From contig JBIOYL010000405.1 of the NCBI GenBank assembly GCA_044870185.1, positions 1 through 22,763 of the forward strand: a stretch of 22,763 nt of DNA, written 5' to 3'. The notes under the pieces are model-generated. The model saw only the letters and a program-made list of their open reading frames with translations, was not told the DNA's origin and made no database searches. Source of the stretch: JBIOYL01 sp044870185 (lineage in GTDB: Bacteria > Actinomycetota > CALGFH01). Position numbers and translations under genes: made by a program. Shown here one piece after another: positions 1 to 7,742 of this stretch. Numbering within the stretch: position 1 is the first letter of the stretch; each line of letters begins with the position of its first letter.

Positions 1-2
1 GT

Positions 3-231
3 CGGCACCACGACCGCGCCGCTGGCGGAGGCGTGCACGGTCGCGGCGAGGGGCTTTTCGACCAGCACATGTCTGCCGGCTCGGAGCGCCTCGGCGGTGA
101 GCGCATGGTGGAACCGATCCGGTGCCGGGTCGCTGACCGCCACCAGCTCGACTCCTTCGGCCTTCTCGACCGCCGGGAGATGCGCGACAACGTCACCCTG
201 CGCTCCTGGATGGACCGGGACCCAAAGTGCT
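3..231 (-). pseudogene. Gfo/Idh/MocA-type NAD(P)-dependent oxidoreductase, fragment (continues past left edge)
   Basis: Reading the minus strand gives GVELVAVSDPAPDRF, then HHALTAEALRAGRHVLVEKP. This is the end of the Rossmann nucleotide-binding half of Gfo/Idh/MocA sugar or inositol dehydrogenases, where AGxHVLxEKP is the family signature. The usual N-terminal part with the GxGxxG dinucleotide loop is missing: upstream the frame runs into low-complexity Arg/Gly/Pro sequence that overlaps the end of the neighbouring membrane-protein remnant, and no convincing start codon or ribosome site is visible. The C-terminal domain would lie beyond base 1. I infer a 5'-truncated gene; an undetected frameshift close to the fragment is the alternative. 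The family call is fairly sure, the substrate is unknown. Confidence 0.5.
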
Positions 232-258
232 GAAGGTTCCCCGACAGGGAAGAGCCTG

Positions 259-950
259 TCAAGGCGACCTCGACGAGGGCCTCGACGAGGACTCTGCCCT
301 GATGACCGTGTCCTGGTCGGCGATCCGCTCCCAGTAGACGGCACCAAAGGCCGCGACCAGCACCCAGCCGGTCGCCAGCAACTGGGCCCCCATCAGCATC
401 GCAAGGCTCGTGCCGATGGCCCCGAACGGGATCGCCAGGAGCGCAGCCAGAAGGGCAGCAAGAGCAGCATGAGCAGGCGAAAGCCCACCGTCACGGCGGT
501 GCCGGCGATCGCGGTCGGCACCAGGCCGCGCCAGCCTCCCAGGTCCATGCCGAGCAGCAGGTGTGGTGTGGCCAGCCACAGCACGAAGGTGAGCGCGACG
601 GCGGCCAGGCCGGCGAGCACCCCAAGACCCAGGTTGCGGCCGAGGCTCCAGGTGGCCGCCTCGATGCCGACCTGGGTCGCGACGGACAGCAGGAACCAGA
701 GCCCACCACGCAGGTGCGAATGCAGCAACGGCAGCATCGGGGCTCGCCACGCCCGCGCGAAGCTCTTCTGCAGCGAGACCGCCAGGGGGAACCCGGCCAC
801 GAACCAGCTGGCGACCCCAAGCACCGACGACGCGCTGCGGTCGGCGCTGGCGCTGGCGAAGGTGTCGCGCACGATGCCCGCGACCGGCTCGTGCAAGTGG
901 TACTGTTCGAGTCGCCCCCCGGACCGGCCGGTCTCAGCGGGCCGCACCAC
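259..950 (-). pseudogene. YihY/BrkB-family inner-membrane protein, N-terminally truncated and frameshifted
   Basis: From base 950 downward one minus frame encodes hydrophobic helices (VLGVASWFVAGFPLAVSLQ, GVLAGLAAVALTFVLWLA, VGFRLLMLLLLPFWL) in the order seen in YihY/BrkB membrane proteins. Near bases 425-445 homology moves to a second frame, which supplies the last family helix (FGAIGTSLAMLMGAQLLATG and onward) and stops at 259. The family's first one or two membrane helices are absent: upstream of 950 no frame is hydrophobic and the DUF2252 stop is only 80 bp away. The gene therefore has at least two lesions, a missing start and one internal frameshift, and is probably dead unless the frameshift is a sequence error. 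The family's molecular role is not firmly established. The call rests on hydrophobic pattern and helix order only. Confidence 0.5.
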
Positions 951-1029
951 GCCGGGCTCGCCCGGACGTCGGCCGTGCCGTCCATGCCCCCACCCCGCTC
1001 GATGCCGATCGGGCCGCTGTCCCGGTGGG

Positions 1030-2547
1030 TCAGAGCCCTGTCTGGGCTTGGATCCTGCCGGTCTTGACCGCGTTCACCAGCGCCTGGTAGTCACGCTCGT
1101 TCTGGTCGGCGTAGGCCTCGGCGAACTCCGCGACCGCCCGGTCGAACACGTCGCCCTTGCCCAGGTACGACGCGATCGCGATGCGGTCCCCCGAGCGGGC
1201 ATGCGCCCGCGCCAGCGTCCACCCGCACAGCCTGGCATACAGTGTCATGCCGCTGGGCAGCATCGCCTCCACCTCGACCGAGCCCTTCCAGTCCCGCAGC
1301 TGGCGCACGTAGAAGTCTCGCTGCTGCCCGTCGATGCCGGTGGCCCGCTCCCAGCCGAGGAAGATGTCGCTGGCCGCCTGCATCAGCCGTTGGCCGGCCA
1401 CCACCCGCTGGCCGTGGTTGGCGTACTCGCTGCGGCCGACGAACCGCTCCAGCACCGACTCCTGCGCCTCCTTCATCTGCAGGAACAGCGGGTCCTGGCC
1501 GTCACGGCCCAGCAGCAGCCCGATCCAGGCCCTGGTGCCCACGCTGCCCACCCCGACGACCTTGCGGGCCAGCTCGACGAAACGGAACTGCTCCAGCAGG
1601 TGCCGCCGGTCGGTCTCCAGCGTCTTGCGGTAGCTGCGCAAGATCCCCGCCAGCCGCTCGGTGAGCTCGTTGCGGTCGACCGCCTCGGGCAGCAGCTCGG
1701 CCAGTGGGACGATCAGCGGTGGCTGGCTCACGATCCGCGGCTGGCCGTCGACCTCGCTGGTGAGCTTGGCGAACACCTGCACGCTGTCGCGTGCGCGCAC
1801 CTTCGCCAGCTCCTTCTTGAGCGTCTTGGCGCGCTTGGGGTCCAGCTCCGCCTGGACGCGCGGCAGCCAGGTGTCGACGTCCAGGTGCGCGTACCACACG
1901 TCCAGGGTGTGCATGCCGGCGAAGTCCGCCATCGCGGTGCGGTACGCCTCGGCGCCGGCCAGCACGATCGTGCGGCGCTCCGCGGCGGTGTAGCCGTTGT
2001 CGCGGCCGGCCACCGCAAGGCTGGCGGCCAGGCGCTTGACGTCCCACTCCCACGGGCCCGGCAGGGTCTCGTCGAAGTCGTTGAGGTCGAAGACCAGGCG
2101 CCGCTCCGGCGAGCCGAACATCCCGAAGTTGGACAGGTGCGCGTCGCCGCAGACCTGGGCGTGCAGCCCGGAGGTGGGGGTGCTGGCAAGGTCGGCGGCC
2201 ATGGGCAGCGCCGCGCCCCGGTAGAAGGTGAACGGCGACACCAGCATGCGCCCGTAGCGGATCGGGACCAGCTCGGCCACGCGGCTGGCGGCCTGCTCCT
2301 CGAGCAGCTCGATGGGATCGGGCCGCCCCCCCGGCGGCGCAAAGCCCGCATGGCTGGAGCGGGGCACCTCGGCGCGGGCCGCCTTGCCTCGTGCGGCCCG
2401 CTCCGTGGGGGTGAGGTGCGGCACCCTGGCGGGGGCCGGGTAGCGGCGGCCACGCTCGCTCCGCGGTGTCGCCGCCGGTTCGCCGTCTCGTCCGCCGACT
2501 GCCGTGGGGTCGGCTTCCTGCTGCTTCTGCTTGGCGCCCACGACCAT
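1030..2547 (-). CDS. DUF2252 family protein (kinase-like fold)
   Basis: This is a complete 505-residue protein. The start ATG at 2547 follows GGAGG with a 6-base gap, which decides it over codons further upstream. DUF2252 hallmarks are clear: an N-terminal REEM-free linker rich in Ala/Arg/Pro, then RYGRMLVSPFTFYRGAA, QVCGDAHLSNFG at about residues 129-140 and FDLNDFDETLPGPWEWDVKR at about 152-171, followed by long helical segments. The GDAHxxN and DxNDFD pairs resemble the catalytic HxDxxxxN and metal-binding DFD motifs of aminoglycoside-phosphotransferase/protein-kinase-like enzymes, and the family is usually placed in that fold. The substrate is unknown. No signal peptide or membrane helix is seen, so it is probably cytoplasmic. 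It stands alone, divergent from the methyltransferase gene across about 250 bp, with only gene remnants behind it. Confidence 0.93.
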   Translation of the reverse strand: MVVGAKQKQQEADPTAVGGRDGEPAATPRSERGRRYPAPARVPHLTPTERAARGKAARAEVPRSSHAGFAPPGGRPDPIELLEEQAASRVAELVPIRYGRMLVSPFTFYRGAALPMAADLASTPTSGLHAQVCGDAHLSNFGMFGSPERRLVFDLNDFDETLPGPWEWDVKRLAASLAVAGRDNGYTAAERRTIVLAGAEAYRTAMADFAGMHTLDVWYAHLDVDTWLPRVQAELDPKRAKTLKKELAKVRARDSVQVFAKLTSEVDGQPRIVSQPPLIVPLAELLPEAVDRNELTERLAGILRSYRKTLETDRRHLLEQFRFVELARKVVGVGSVGTRAWIGLLLGRDGQDPLFLQMKEAQESVLERFVGRSEYANHGQRVVAGQRLMQAASDIFLGWERATGIDGQQRDFYVRQLRDWKGSVEVEAMLPSGMTLYARLCGWTLARAHARSGDRIAIASYLGKGDVFDRAVAEFAEAYADQNERDYQALVNAVKTGRIQAQTGL

Positions 2548-2696
2548 CTCCCTCCTCCAGGGACCGGATGCGGCCGTCCCGCGTCCTGCGGTCCCGGCAC
2601 CTATCCGACACGACACGCACGCCGAGCGCATCACTCCTACAGGGTGAAACCGCGGGGATCCAGGTCAGGCCCACCTGCTGGGCGCCGCACCACCGT

Positions 2697-2726
2697 TTGG
2701 ACCCGCTCACCGCGACCATCTACAGT
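2697..2726 (+). promoter_or_regulatory. Probable housekeeping promoter for the methyltransferase-GT2 gene
   Basis: TTGGAC (2697-2702) and TACAGT (2721-2726) are separated by 18 bases, close to the sigma-70/HrdB-type consensus, and lie about 70 bases before the ATG at 2797. The 249-bp divergent gap also holds a G/C-only stretch (about 2731-2763) with CCGCGGCCGG at both ends. The assignment rests on motif match and position alone. Confidence 0.4.
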
Positions 2727-2796
2727 CTCCGCGGCCGGGCCGGGCGGGCCGGGCCGCGGCCGGAAGGTCTCGACCGAGCAGAACAGGAGGGATGCC

Positions 2797-4533
2797 ATGC
2801 CCATGGCCTGCCGGATCTGTGGCGCCGCCGAGCTGACGCTGGCCTACCAGGGCTCCACCGCCTCCCCCACCGGCGAGCAGGTCGCCCCGACCCGGCACCA
2901 CCCCGGCGAGCAGCCGGAGCTGCACCGCTGCGCACGCTGTGGCGTGCTTCAGGCCCGAACGGTCGAGCGTGAGCTCAAGGCCGCCTACACCAGGATGGTC
3001 GACGAGGCGTACGTCGCCGAGGAGCACGCCCGCCGCGCGACCTGCAGGAAGCTGCTGTCCGCGGTCAGCCGCACGCTGCCCCGTCGCAGCGAGGACCGCC
3101 CACCGTCGGTCCTGGACGTCGGCTGCGGCGTGGGGCTGCTGCTCGACGAGGCCCGCCGCCGCGGCTGGCGGACGCAGGGCGTCGAGCTGTCCGACTGGGG
3201 GGTCCGCCGTGCCCGGCATCTCGGACTCGACGTGTTCCACGGCGTGCTCGAGGAGGCCGGCTTCGAGCCGGGCTCCTTCGACGCCGTGTTCATGATCGAC
3301 GTGCTCGAGCACCTCGCCGACCCGGTCCGCACGCTGGCCAAGGTGTCGCAGGTGCTGCGCCCTGGCGGGGTGCTCTGCCTGGTCACGCCCGATGCCGCCT
3401 CGGCCGCGGCGCGCCTGCTCGGGCGGCGCTGGTGGGGCATGCTCCCCGGCCACGTCGTGCTCTTTCCCCATCGGCGCCTGTGCGAGCTGCTGGCCACCCT
3501 CGGGTTCGGGGTCCGCTCCCGGCGCCCGGGGGCGCTGCGGTTCTCCCTGGACTACTGGCTGGCGAGCGCCGGCGAGTACCTGCCCGGCATGATGCTGGTC
3601 CGGCGCGGCCTGCGCCTGGTCGGACTCCACCGGCTGACCGTGCCGGTCAACCTGCGCGACGAGCGCGTGGTGGTGGCGACCAAGCTGGAGGCCGAGCGGG
3701 CCGAGGCGGCGCCGAGCGGCCTCGTCATGCCCGTCCAGACCGCGCAGGGTACCTTCCAGGCGGCCGGCGTCCGGCTGCTGAAGGGCTTCGCCGCGTGGAC
3801 CCTGCTCGCACCGCAACGGCCTGATGGGGCGGCTGCGGCGGCCCGCCGGCTCGGCGGCGGGACCGTGCCGGGGCTGCCCCCCCGGCGCGCCTACGGCGCG
3901 ACCCGCAAGGCGTGCCTGCTGCACGCCATCGAGCATGATGCGGCGGCCGTCGTCATGCTCCAGGCCGAGAACGACTACGACCCCGAGCTGGTGGCCCGGC
4001 TGGCCGAACCGGTGCTCGGCGGGCAGGCCGACCTCGTGCTCGGCAGCCGGAACCTGTCGGACCCCGAGCTGGCCCGGCACATGCCGGCCTGGAAGCGCGT
4101 GGGCAACCGGGCGCTGTCGGCGCTGCAGAACCGCACGCTGGGGCTGCGGGCGCGCGAGTTCCATACCGGGTACCGGGCCGTCTCGCCGCGCTTCCTCGCC
4201 ACCGTGCCGTGGCCGCGGGCAGCCGACGACCTGCTGTTCGACCAGGAGACGGTGCTCCAGGCGCACCATCTCGGCTTGCGGATCGTCGAGGTCGTCCTGC
4301 CCGCCCGCTACTTCGTGCGCGCCTCCCCGGTCGGGCCGCTGGACAGCTTGCGCTATGGGTTGGCGACGCTCGGCCTGCTCGCCCGCTCGGTCATCGACCG
4401 GGCCGGGGTGGGCCGCTGGCAGCTCGTCGAGCGCGCCTGGCATGCCGACGTCGTCGACCGGGTCCGCGACGAGCGCCAGCGGCTCGGGCAGGCCGCCACG
4501 GCAGACGGCGAGACGAGATGCGCCCGGCGCTGA
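2797..4533 (+). CDS. Fusion of class I SAM methyltransferase with a degenerate DPM1-like GT2 glycosyltransferase domain
   Basis: The protein has 578 residues. The ATG at 2797 follows AGGAGG with a 6-base gap; the open frame extends far upstream but that part is not coding. Residues 4-50 carry two Cys pairs (CRIC and CARC), a zinc-ribbon-like start common in such methyltransferases. Residues about 105-270 are a class I methyltransferase: VLDVGCGVGLLLDEA is the SAM loop (motif I) and FDAVFMIDVLEHLADP follows. From about residue 308 a GT2 domain of the dolichyl-phosphate-mannose-synthase type begins; its late motifs are good (ADLVLGSRN, WKRVGNRALSALQNRTLGL, FHTGYRAVSP near residue 454, LLFDQETVLQA, ARYF). 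Its early catalytic motifs are not: the PAYNE-like site reads MPVQTAQ, the DDxSTD-like site reads APQRPDG, and the DxD-like site reads QAENDYDP. Methyl transfer is likely; sugar transfer by this domain is doubtful. The next gene overlaps it by 16 bases. Confidence 0.88.
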   Translation: MPMACRICGAAELTLAYQGSTASPTGEQVAPTRHHPGEQPELHRCARCGVLQARTVERELKAAYTRMVDEAYVAEEHARRATCRKLLSAVSRTLPRRSEDRPPSVLDVGCGVGLLLDEARRRGWRTQGVELSDWGVRRARHLGLDVFHGVLEEAGFEPGSFDAVFMIDVLEHLADPVRTLAKVSQVLRPGGVLCLVTPDAASAAARLLGRRWWGMLPGHVVLFPHRRLCELLATLGFGVRSRRPGALRFSLDYWLASAGEYLPGMMLVRRGLRLVGLHRLTVPVNLRDERVVVATKLEAERAEAAPSGLVMPVQTAQGTFQAAGVRLLKGFAAWTLLAPQRPDGAAAAARRLGGGTVPGLPPRRAYGATRKACLLHAIEHDAAAVVMLQAENDYDPELVARLAEPVLGGQADLVLGSRNLSDPELARHMPAWKRVGNRALSALQNRTLGLRAREFHTGYRAVSPRFLATVPWPRAADDLLFDQETVLQAHHLGLRIVEVVLPARYFVRASPVGPLDSLRYGLATLGLLARSVIDRAGVGRWQLVERAWHADVVDRVRDERQRLGQAATADGETRCARR

Positions 4534-5810
4534 CGGTGCGCCGGCGCGCCGCCGGCGCACCAGCGGACGCCGTGGACACCAGCGCGGCCGAGCGCCAGAC
4601 GAAGGCCGCCACCGTCGGCGAGGCCGCCCAAGCGGCGGCGCTGTCGGCGGCGCTCACCGGCTTCTGGCTGGTGGTCAGCCCGGTCGCCCGGCAACCCGTC
4701 TGCTGCGATGCGGGCGAGTACCTGCGGCTCGCCAGGGACCCGACGGGCCCGGTGCTGCGCCCCTACAGCATGCGGGTGCTGGTGCCGTGGGTGGTGCATG
4801 CGCTGGGTGGCGACGCCGTGGCGACCATGCACGCCGTCTCGCTGGTCTGCCTCGCCGTCGCGGCGTGGCTGCTGTACCTGCTCGCCCGCCAGCTGGGGGT
4901 GGGGCACCGCGACGCGCTGCTGGCCACGGCGGCGCTGTCGTGCAGCCGGGGCTGGCTGTTCTTCTTCTACGACCCCTACGTGACCGAACCGGCGGCCTTC
5001 CTGCTGCTGGCCGCCGTGTTCCTGGTGCTGGTGCGCAATCGGCGCAGATGGCTGATCGCGCCCTTGCTGGTGCTGCTGGCGGCAACCCGGGAGCAGTTCG
5101 TCGCCGTCGCCCTGCCGACCTACTTCTGGCTCCACCAGTCCCGCCCCGGCCGGCGTCGCGTCGACTGGCGCGCGCTGTCGGCGACGACCGGGCTGCTGCT
5201 TGGCGCGCTGGTCGCGTTCGCGGCCTTGGCGATCGTGCCGCCGGTGCTGCCGCCCACCCCCTTGTCGCATCCCGTGGGCTTCGCCTACACCCTCCGCCGG
5301 CGCATGGCTGGCGACGGTTGGCTGTGGTTCGGCAGCGCGTTCGCGATGTCGCTTGGCGTGTGGTGGCCGCTCGCCGTGGCCAGCCTGCGGGTCGACCGGT
5401 TCCGGCGGCTGTCCTGGTGGCTGCTTCCCGTGCTGGCCTACCTCGTCGTGATCGGCTGGGACTGGTCGAGGTACGCGCTGTACGGGTTTCCCGTGGTCAT
5501 GGCCGCCGGCGCTTGGACGATCGCGCACCGGCAGCGGTGCCGGCCGCTCCTGCTGGCGCTGGTCGCGGTCCAGGCGGTGCTCCCCGTCGTCGATCTCGTC
5601 GCCGGGAAGCCGACCCTCGACGACCCGGGGCCTTCGCTGCCGATCAGCCTGCTGCTCATCCTGGCCACGATCGCCGTCCTGGTCGCGGACGGTCGCGGCC
5701 GATCCACCCGTGCGGCACGATCCGGCCCGGCTCGCGCGGCCCAAGCGGTGCCGGACGGGCCCCTCGAGCGCCAGACCGGGATGGCGCCGCCGGGTAGCCG
5801 TCCGGGATGA
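4518..5810 (+). CDS. Polytopic membrane protein, putative GT-C-fold glycosyltransferase
   Basis: The start ATG at 4518 lies inside the end of the preceding gene (16-base overlap), suggesting translational coupling. The 430-residue protein has about eight to ten hydrophobic helices. After the first helix an outside loop carries CCDAGEYLRLARDP (Asp64, Glu67), and RPYSMRVLVPWVV follows. This layout, an acidic loop after helix 1 with R.L.P soon after, and later TEPAAFLLLAAVF and LLAATREQF, matches lipid-phosphate-sugar-dependent GT-C transferases. The C-terminal 50 residues are Arg/Ala/Pro-rich and probably cytoplasmic. In context it could use a polyprenyl-phosphate sugar, the kind of donor that DPM1-like enzymes normally make. 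It resembles no single named family closely enough for a gene name; a non-enzymatic membrane protein is possible. Confidence 0.75.
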   Translation: MRPALTVRRRAAGAPADAVDTSAAERQTKAATVGEAAQAAALSAALTGFWLVVSPVARQPVCCDAGEYLRLARDPTGPVLRPYSMRVLVPWVVHALGGDAVATMHAVSLVCLAVAAWLLYLLARQLGVGHRDALLATAALSCSRGWLFFFYDPYVTEPAAFLLLAAVFLVLVRNRRRWLIAPLLVLLAATREQFVAVALPTYFWLHQSRPGRRRVDWRALSATTGLLLGALVAFAALAIVPPVLPPTPLSHPVGFAYTLRRRMAGDGWLWFGSAFAMSLGVWWPLAVASLRVDRFRRLSWWLLPVLAYLVVIGWDWSRYALYGFPVVMAAGAWTIAHRQRCRPLLLALVAVQAVLPVVDLVAGKPTLDDPGPSLPISLLLILATIAVLVADGRGRSTRAARSGPARAAQAVPDGPLERQTGMAPPGSRPG

Positions 5811-5866
5811 CTGGCCGCGCCGCCGGGTAGCCGCCGCCGTCGTACGCGTACCCTGAACGGCCGGGA

Positions 5867-5908
5867 CGGCGGGGACGCCACGGCGGGGACGCCACGGCGG
5901 GGACGCCA
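5867..5908 (+). repeat. Three perfect 14-bp tandem repeats
   Basis: The unit CGGCGGGGACGCCA occurs three times without change (5867-5880, 5881-5894, 5895-5908) in the gap between the GT-C-like gene and the FAD oxidoreductase. A degenerate second array with the same period follows. No function is evident. Confidence 0.9.
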
Positions 5909-5942
5909 GGGCGGCTACGCCGGGGCGGGGACCGGGCGTGCC

Positions 5943-6012
5943 GCGACGGCGCGGGCGCGACGGCGCGGGCGCGACGGCGGTGGACGCGACGCGGTGGGCG
6001 CGACGGCGGCGG
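5943..6012 (+). repeat. Degenerate array of about five 14-bp repeats
   Basis: Two perfect copies of GCGACGGCGCGGGC (5943-5956 and 5957-5970) are followed by three diverged copies (5971-5984, 5985-5998, 5999-6012) in the same 14-bp phase. The array ends about 10 bases before the ribosome site of the FAD oxidoreductase. Together with the array at 5867-5908 it fills most of the 225-bp gap, which shows no other gene or clear promoter. Confidence 0.7.
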
Positions 6013-6035
6013 GGCGAGGGCGCGAGGAGGCAGGC

Positions 6036-7277
6036 ATGGCGGTCGACGTGCTGGTCGTGGGCGGCGGCGTGATCGGGTGCGCCTGCGCGCTCGAGCTGGC
6101 CGAGGCGGGCTGCGACGTCGTGGTCCTGGAGCGGGCCGAGCTTGGCGCCGGCGCCTCCGGGCGCAACCAGGGCCTGCTGCTGCCGAGCCCGGCGCCCGCC
6201 TACGCCGCGCTGCTGCGCGAGTCGGTGGCCCGCTACCGGCGGCTGGACGCCGACGGCGACCTCGCCTTCGGCCTGCGCCCGGTCGACCATCTCCTGCTGG
6301 CCGGAGACGAGCCAACCCTGGCCGGCGCCGCCGAGCAGGCGGCGGCGCTGGCGGCCGGCGGGTTCGACGTCGAGGCGCTCGGCCCGGGCGAGCTGGTCGC
6401 CGCCGAGCCGTGCCTGGCGCCCGACCTGGCCGGCGGCTTCCGGCTCGGGGACGCCTGGTCGCTCGACCCGCTCGGCGCCACGCTCGCCTGGGCGGCCGCG
6501 GCCAGGCGGGCCGGGGCCGCCGTGCGCACCCACGCGGCGGCCCGCCGGCTGGTCGCCGCCCACGGGCGGGTCACCGGGGTGCTCACCGACGACGGCGAGG
6601 TGAGCGCCGGGGCGGTCCTGCTGGCGGCCGGACCCTGGAGCCGGGCCCTGGCGCTGCCGGCCGGGGTGCACCTGCCGGTCGGTGGGGCGCGGGGCTGGCT
6701 GCTGCAGACCGCGCCGCTGCCGTTCGCCACCGCCCACACCCTCCAGGAAGCGACCTGGCCCGGGCCGGCCGGCGCCGGCGCGCAGGCCCGTCCGCCCAGC
6801 CTGGCCGCCATGGCCGCCGAGCCGGCCGAGGCGACCGACGAGGGCACGGCCTTCACCCTGCACCGGTCCCGCACCGGCCACGCCACCATCGGCGCCAGCC
6901 TCGCGGTGTCGCTGCGGGAGGACCCCGAGTGCCCCGAGACGACCCGCGGCCTGGCGCGCCGCGCGCTGCGGTTCGTGCCCGCCCTGGCCGGCGTCGAGGT
7001 GCTCGCGACCTGGTCGGGGGTGCGGCCGGTCACCGCCGACGGCTACCCGCTCATCGGACCCGCGCCCGGCACCGAGGGCCTGTGGATCGCGGCCGGCCAC
7101 GGCGCCGAGGGGGTGATGCTGGCCCCGTCGACCGCCCGCATTCTGGCCAGGCACCTGCTGGACGGTCGCGCCGAGGCGGACGCGGCGCCGTTCGCCACCG
7201 ACCGCTTCGCCGGCACCGACCGCCGCGCCGGCACGGACCACCACGCCGGCGCCGACCGGTCCGCCGGCGGCAGCTGA
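6036..7277 (+). CDS. FAD-dependent amine/amino-acid oxidoreductase (DAO family)
   Basis: The protein has 413 residues. The ATG at 6036 follows GAGGAGG with a 5-base gap. The N-terminus DVLVVGGGVIGCACALELAE (GxGxxG at residues 9-14, acidic LER at about 34-36) is the FAD-binding Rossmann unit. SGRNQGLLLPSP is the family's second nucleotide-contact segment, and the C-terminal VRPVTADGYPLIGPAPG followed by AAGHGAEGVMLAPSTARI is the usual DAO closing motif. This points to a soluble flavoprotein oxidising glycine, sarcosine, a D-amino acid or a similar amine; the substrate cannot be told from sequence. Residues 388-411 are an unusual tail of four hexapeptides ([TA]D-x-x-AG) encoded by four 18-bp repeats (7197-7268). 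The stop overlaps the start of the next gene (TGATG), so the two are probably made together. Confidence 0.9.
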   Translation: MAVDVLVVGGGVIGCACALELAEAGCDVVVLERAELGAGASGRNQGLLLPSPAPAYAALLRESVARYRRLDADGDLAFGLRPVDHLLLAGDEPTLAGAAEQAAALAAGGFDVEALGPGELVAAEPCLAPDLAGGFRLGDAWSLDPLGATLAWAAAARRAGAAVRTHAAARRLVAAHGRVTGVLTDDGEVSAGAVLLAAGPWSRALALPAGVHLPVGGARGWLLQTAPLPFATAHTLQEATWPGPAGAGAQARPPSLAAMAAEPAEATDEGTAFTLHRSRTGHATIGASLAVSLREDPECPETTRGLARRALRFVPALAGVEVLATWSGVRPVTADGYPLIGPAPGTEGLWIAAGHGAEGVMLAPSTARILARHLLDGRAEADAAPFATDRFAGTDRRAGTDHHAGADRSAGGS

Positions 7278-7735
7278 TGGTCGGCGAGCCGGCGCCGGCC
7301 GGCCGGGCCGGCGCGGACGGTCCTCCGGCCAGGGTGCTGGCCCGCTTCGCCGCCGCCAGGGTGGCCAGGCTGGCCACGCTCGGGGCGGACGGCCCCCGGC
7401 TCGTGCCGGTCACCTTCGCCTGGCACGCGGGGGCGGCCGTGTGGGCGGTCGACAGCGCCAAGCCGAAGACCACCCGGGCGCTCCGCCGCCTGCGCGACCT
7501 CGAGCGCGACCCGCGGGTGGCGCTGCTCGCCGACCACTACGACGAGGACTGGACCCTGCTGTGGTGGGTGGAGCTGCGCGGACGCGCCGCGACCCTGCAC
7601 GGGGCGGCGGCCGACGCCGCCCTGGACGCCCTCGCCGAGCGCTACCCCGCCTACCGCGACTTGCGGCCACCGGGGCCGGTGGTGGCCGTCCGGCCCGGCG
7701 GCTGGAGCTGGTGGAGCGCCGCCGGCTGGCCGTAG
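7277..7735 (+). CDS. Pyridoxamine-5'-phosphate-oxidase-like split-barrel protein, Rv0121 type (F420-dependent class)
   Basis: The 152-residue protein starts at the ATG sharing one base with the upstream stop. ARFAAARVARLATLGADGPR is the first strand-turn of split-barrel flavin/deazaflavin proteins; LVPVTFAW, KTTRALRRLRDL, PRVALLADHYDEDWTLLWWV and the Trp-rich end WSWWSAAGW match the mycobacterial Rv0121 subgroup, annotated as a PPOX-class F420-dependent enzyme. Members bind F420 or FMN and reduce or bind small molecules; the substrate here is unknown. It is cytoplasmic, of normal family length, and coupled to the DAO-family oxidoreductase. Cofactor use is inferred from the family only, and no F420-synthesis gene is in the window. 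Confidence 0.87.
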   Translation: MVGEPAPAGRAGADGPPARVLARFAAARVARLATLGADGPRLVPVTFAWHAGAAVWAVDSAKPKTTRALRRLRDLERDPRVALLADHYDEDWTLLWWVELRGRAATLHGAAADAALDALAERYPAYRDLRPPGPVVAVRPGGWSWWSAAGWP

Positions 7736-7742
7736 CCCGGGG

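Noticed and set aside
97..2796. A very long open plus-strand frame reaching from 97 into the methyltransferase gene
   Set aside because: The sequence before 2797 is Arg/Pro/Gly low-complexity translation, antisense to the recognisable DUF2252 and YihY reading frames. The AGGAGG plus ATG at 2797 and the Cys-pair start show the true beginning.
4353..7244. A 963-codon minus-strand open frame opposite the GT-C and FAD oxidoreductase genes
   Set aside because: It is a high-GC shadow: rich in Arg, Gly, Gln and Pro, no domain, and opposite well-supported genes. The same applies to minus frames at 2707-4560, 7043-8878, 9479-11671, 12947-14650 and 16095-17612.
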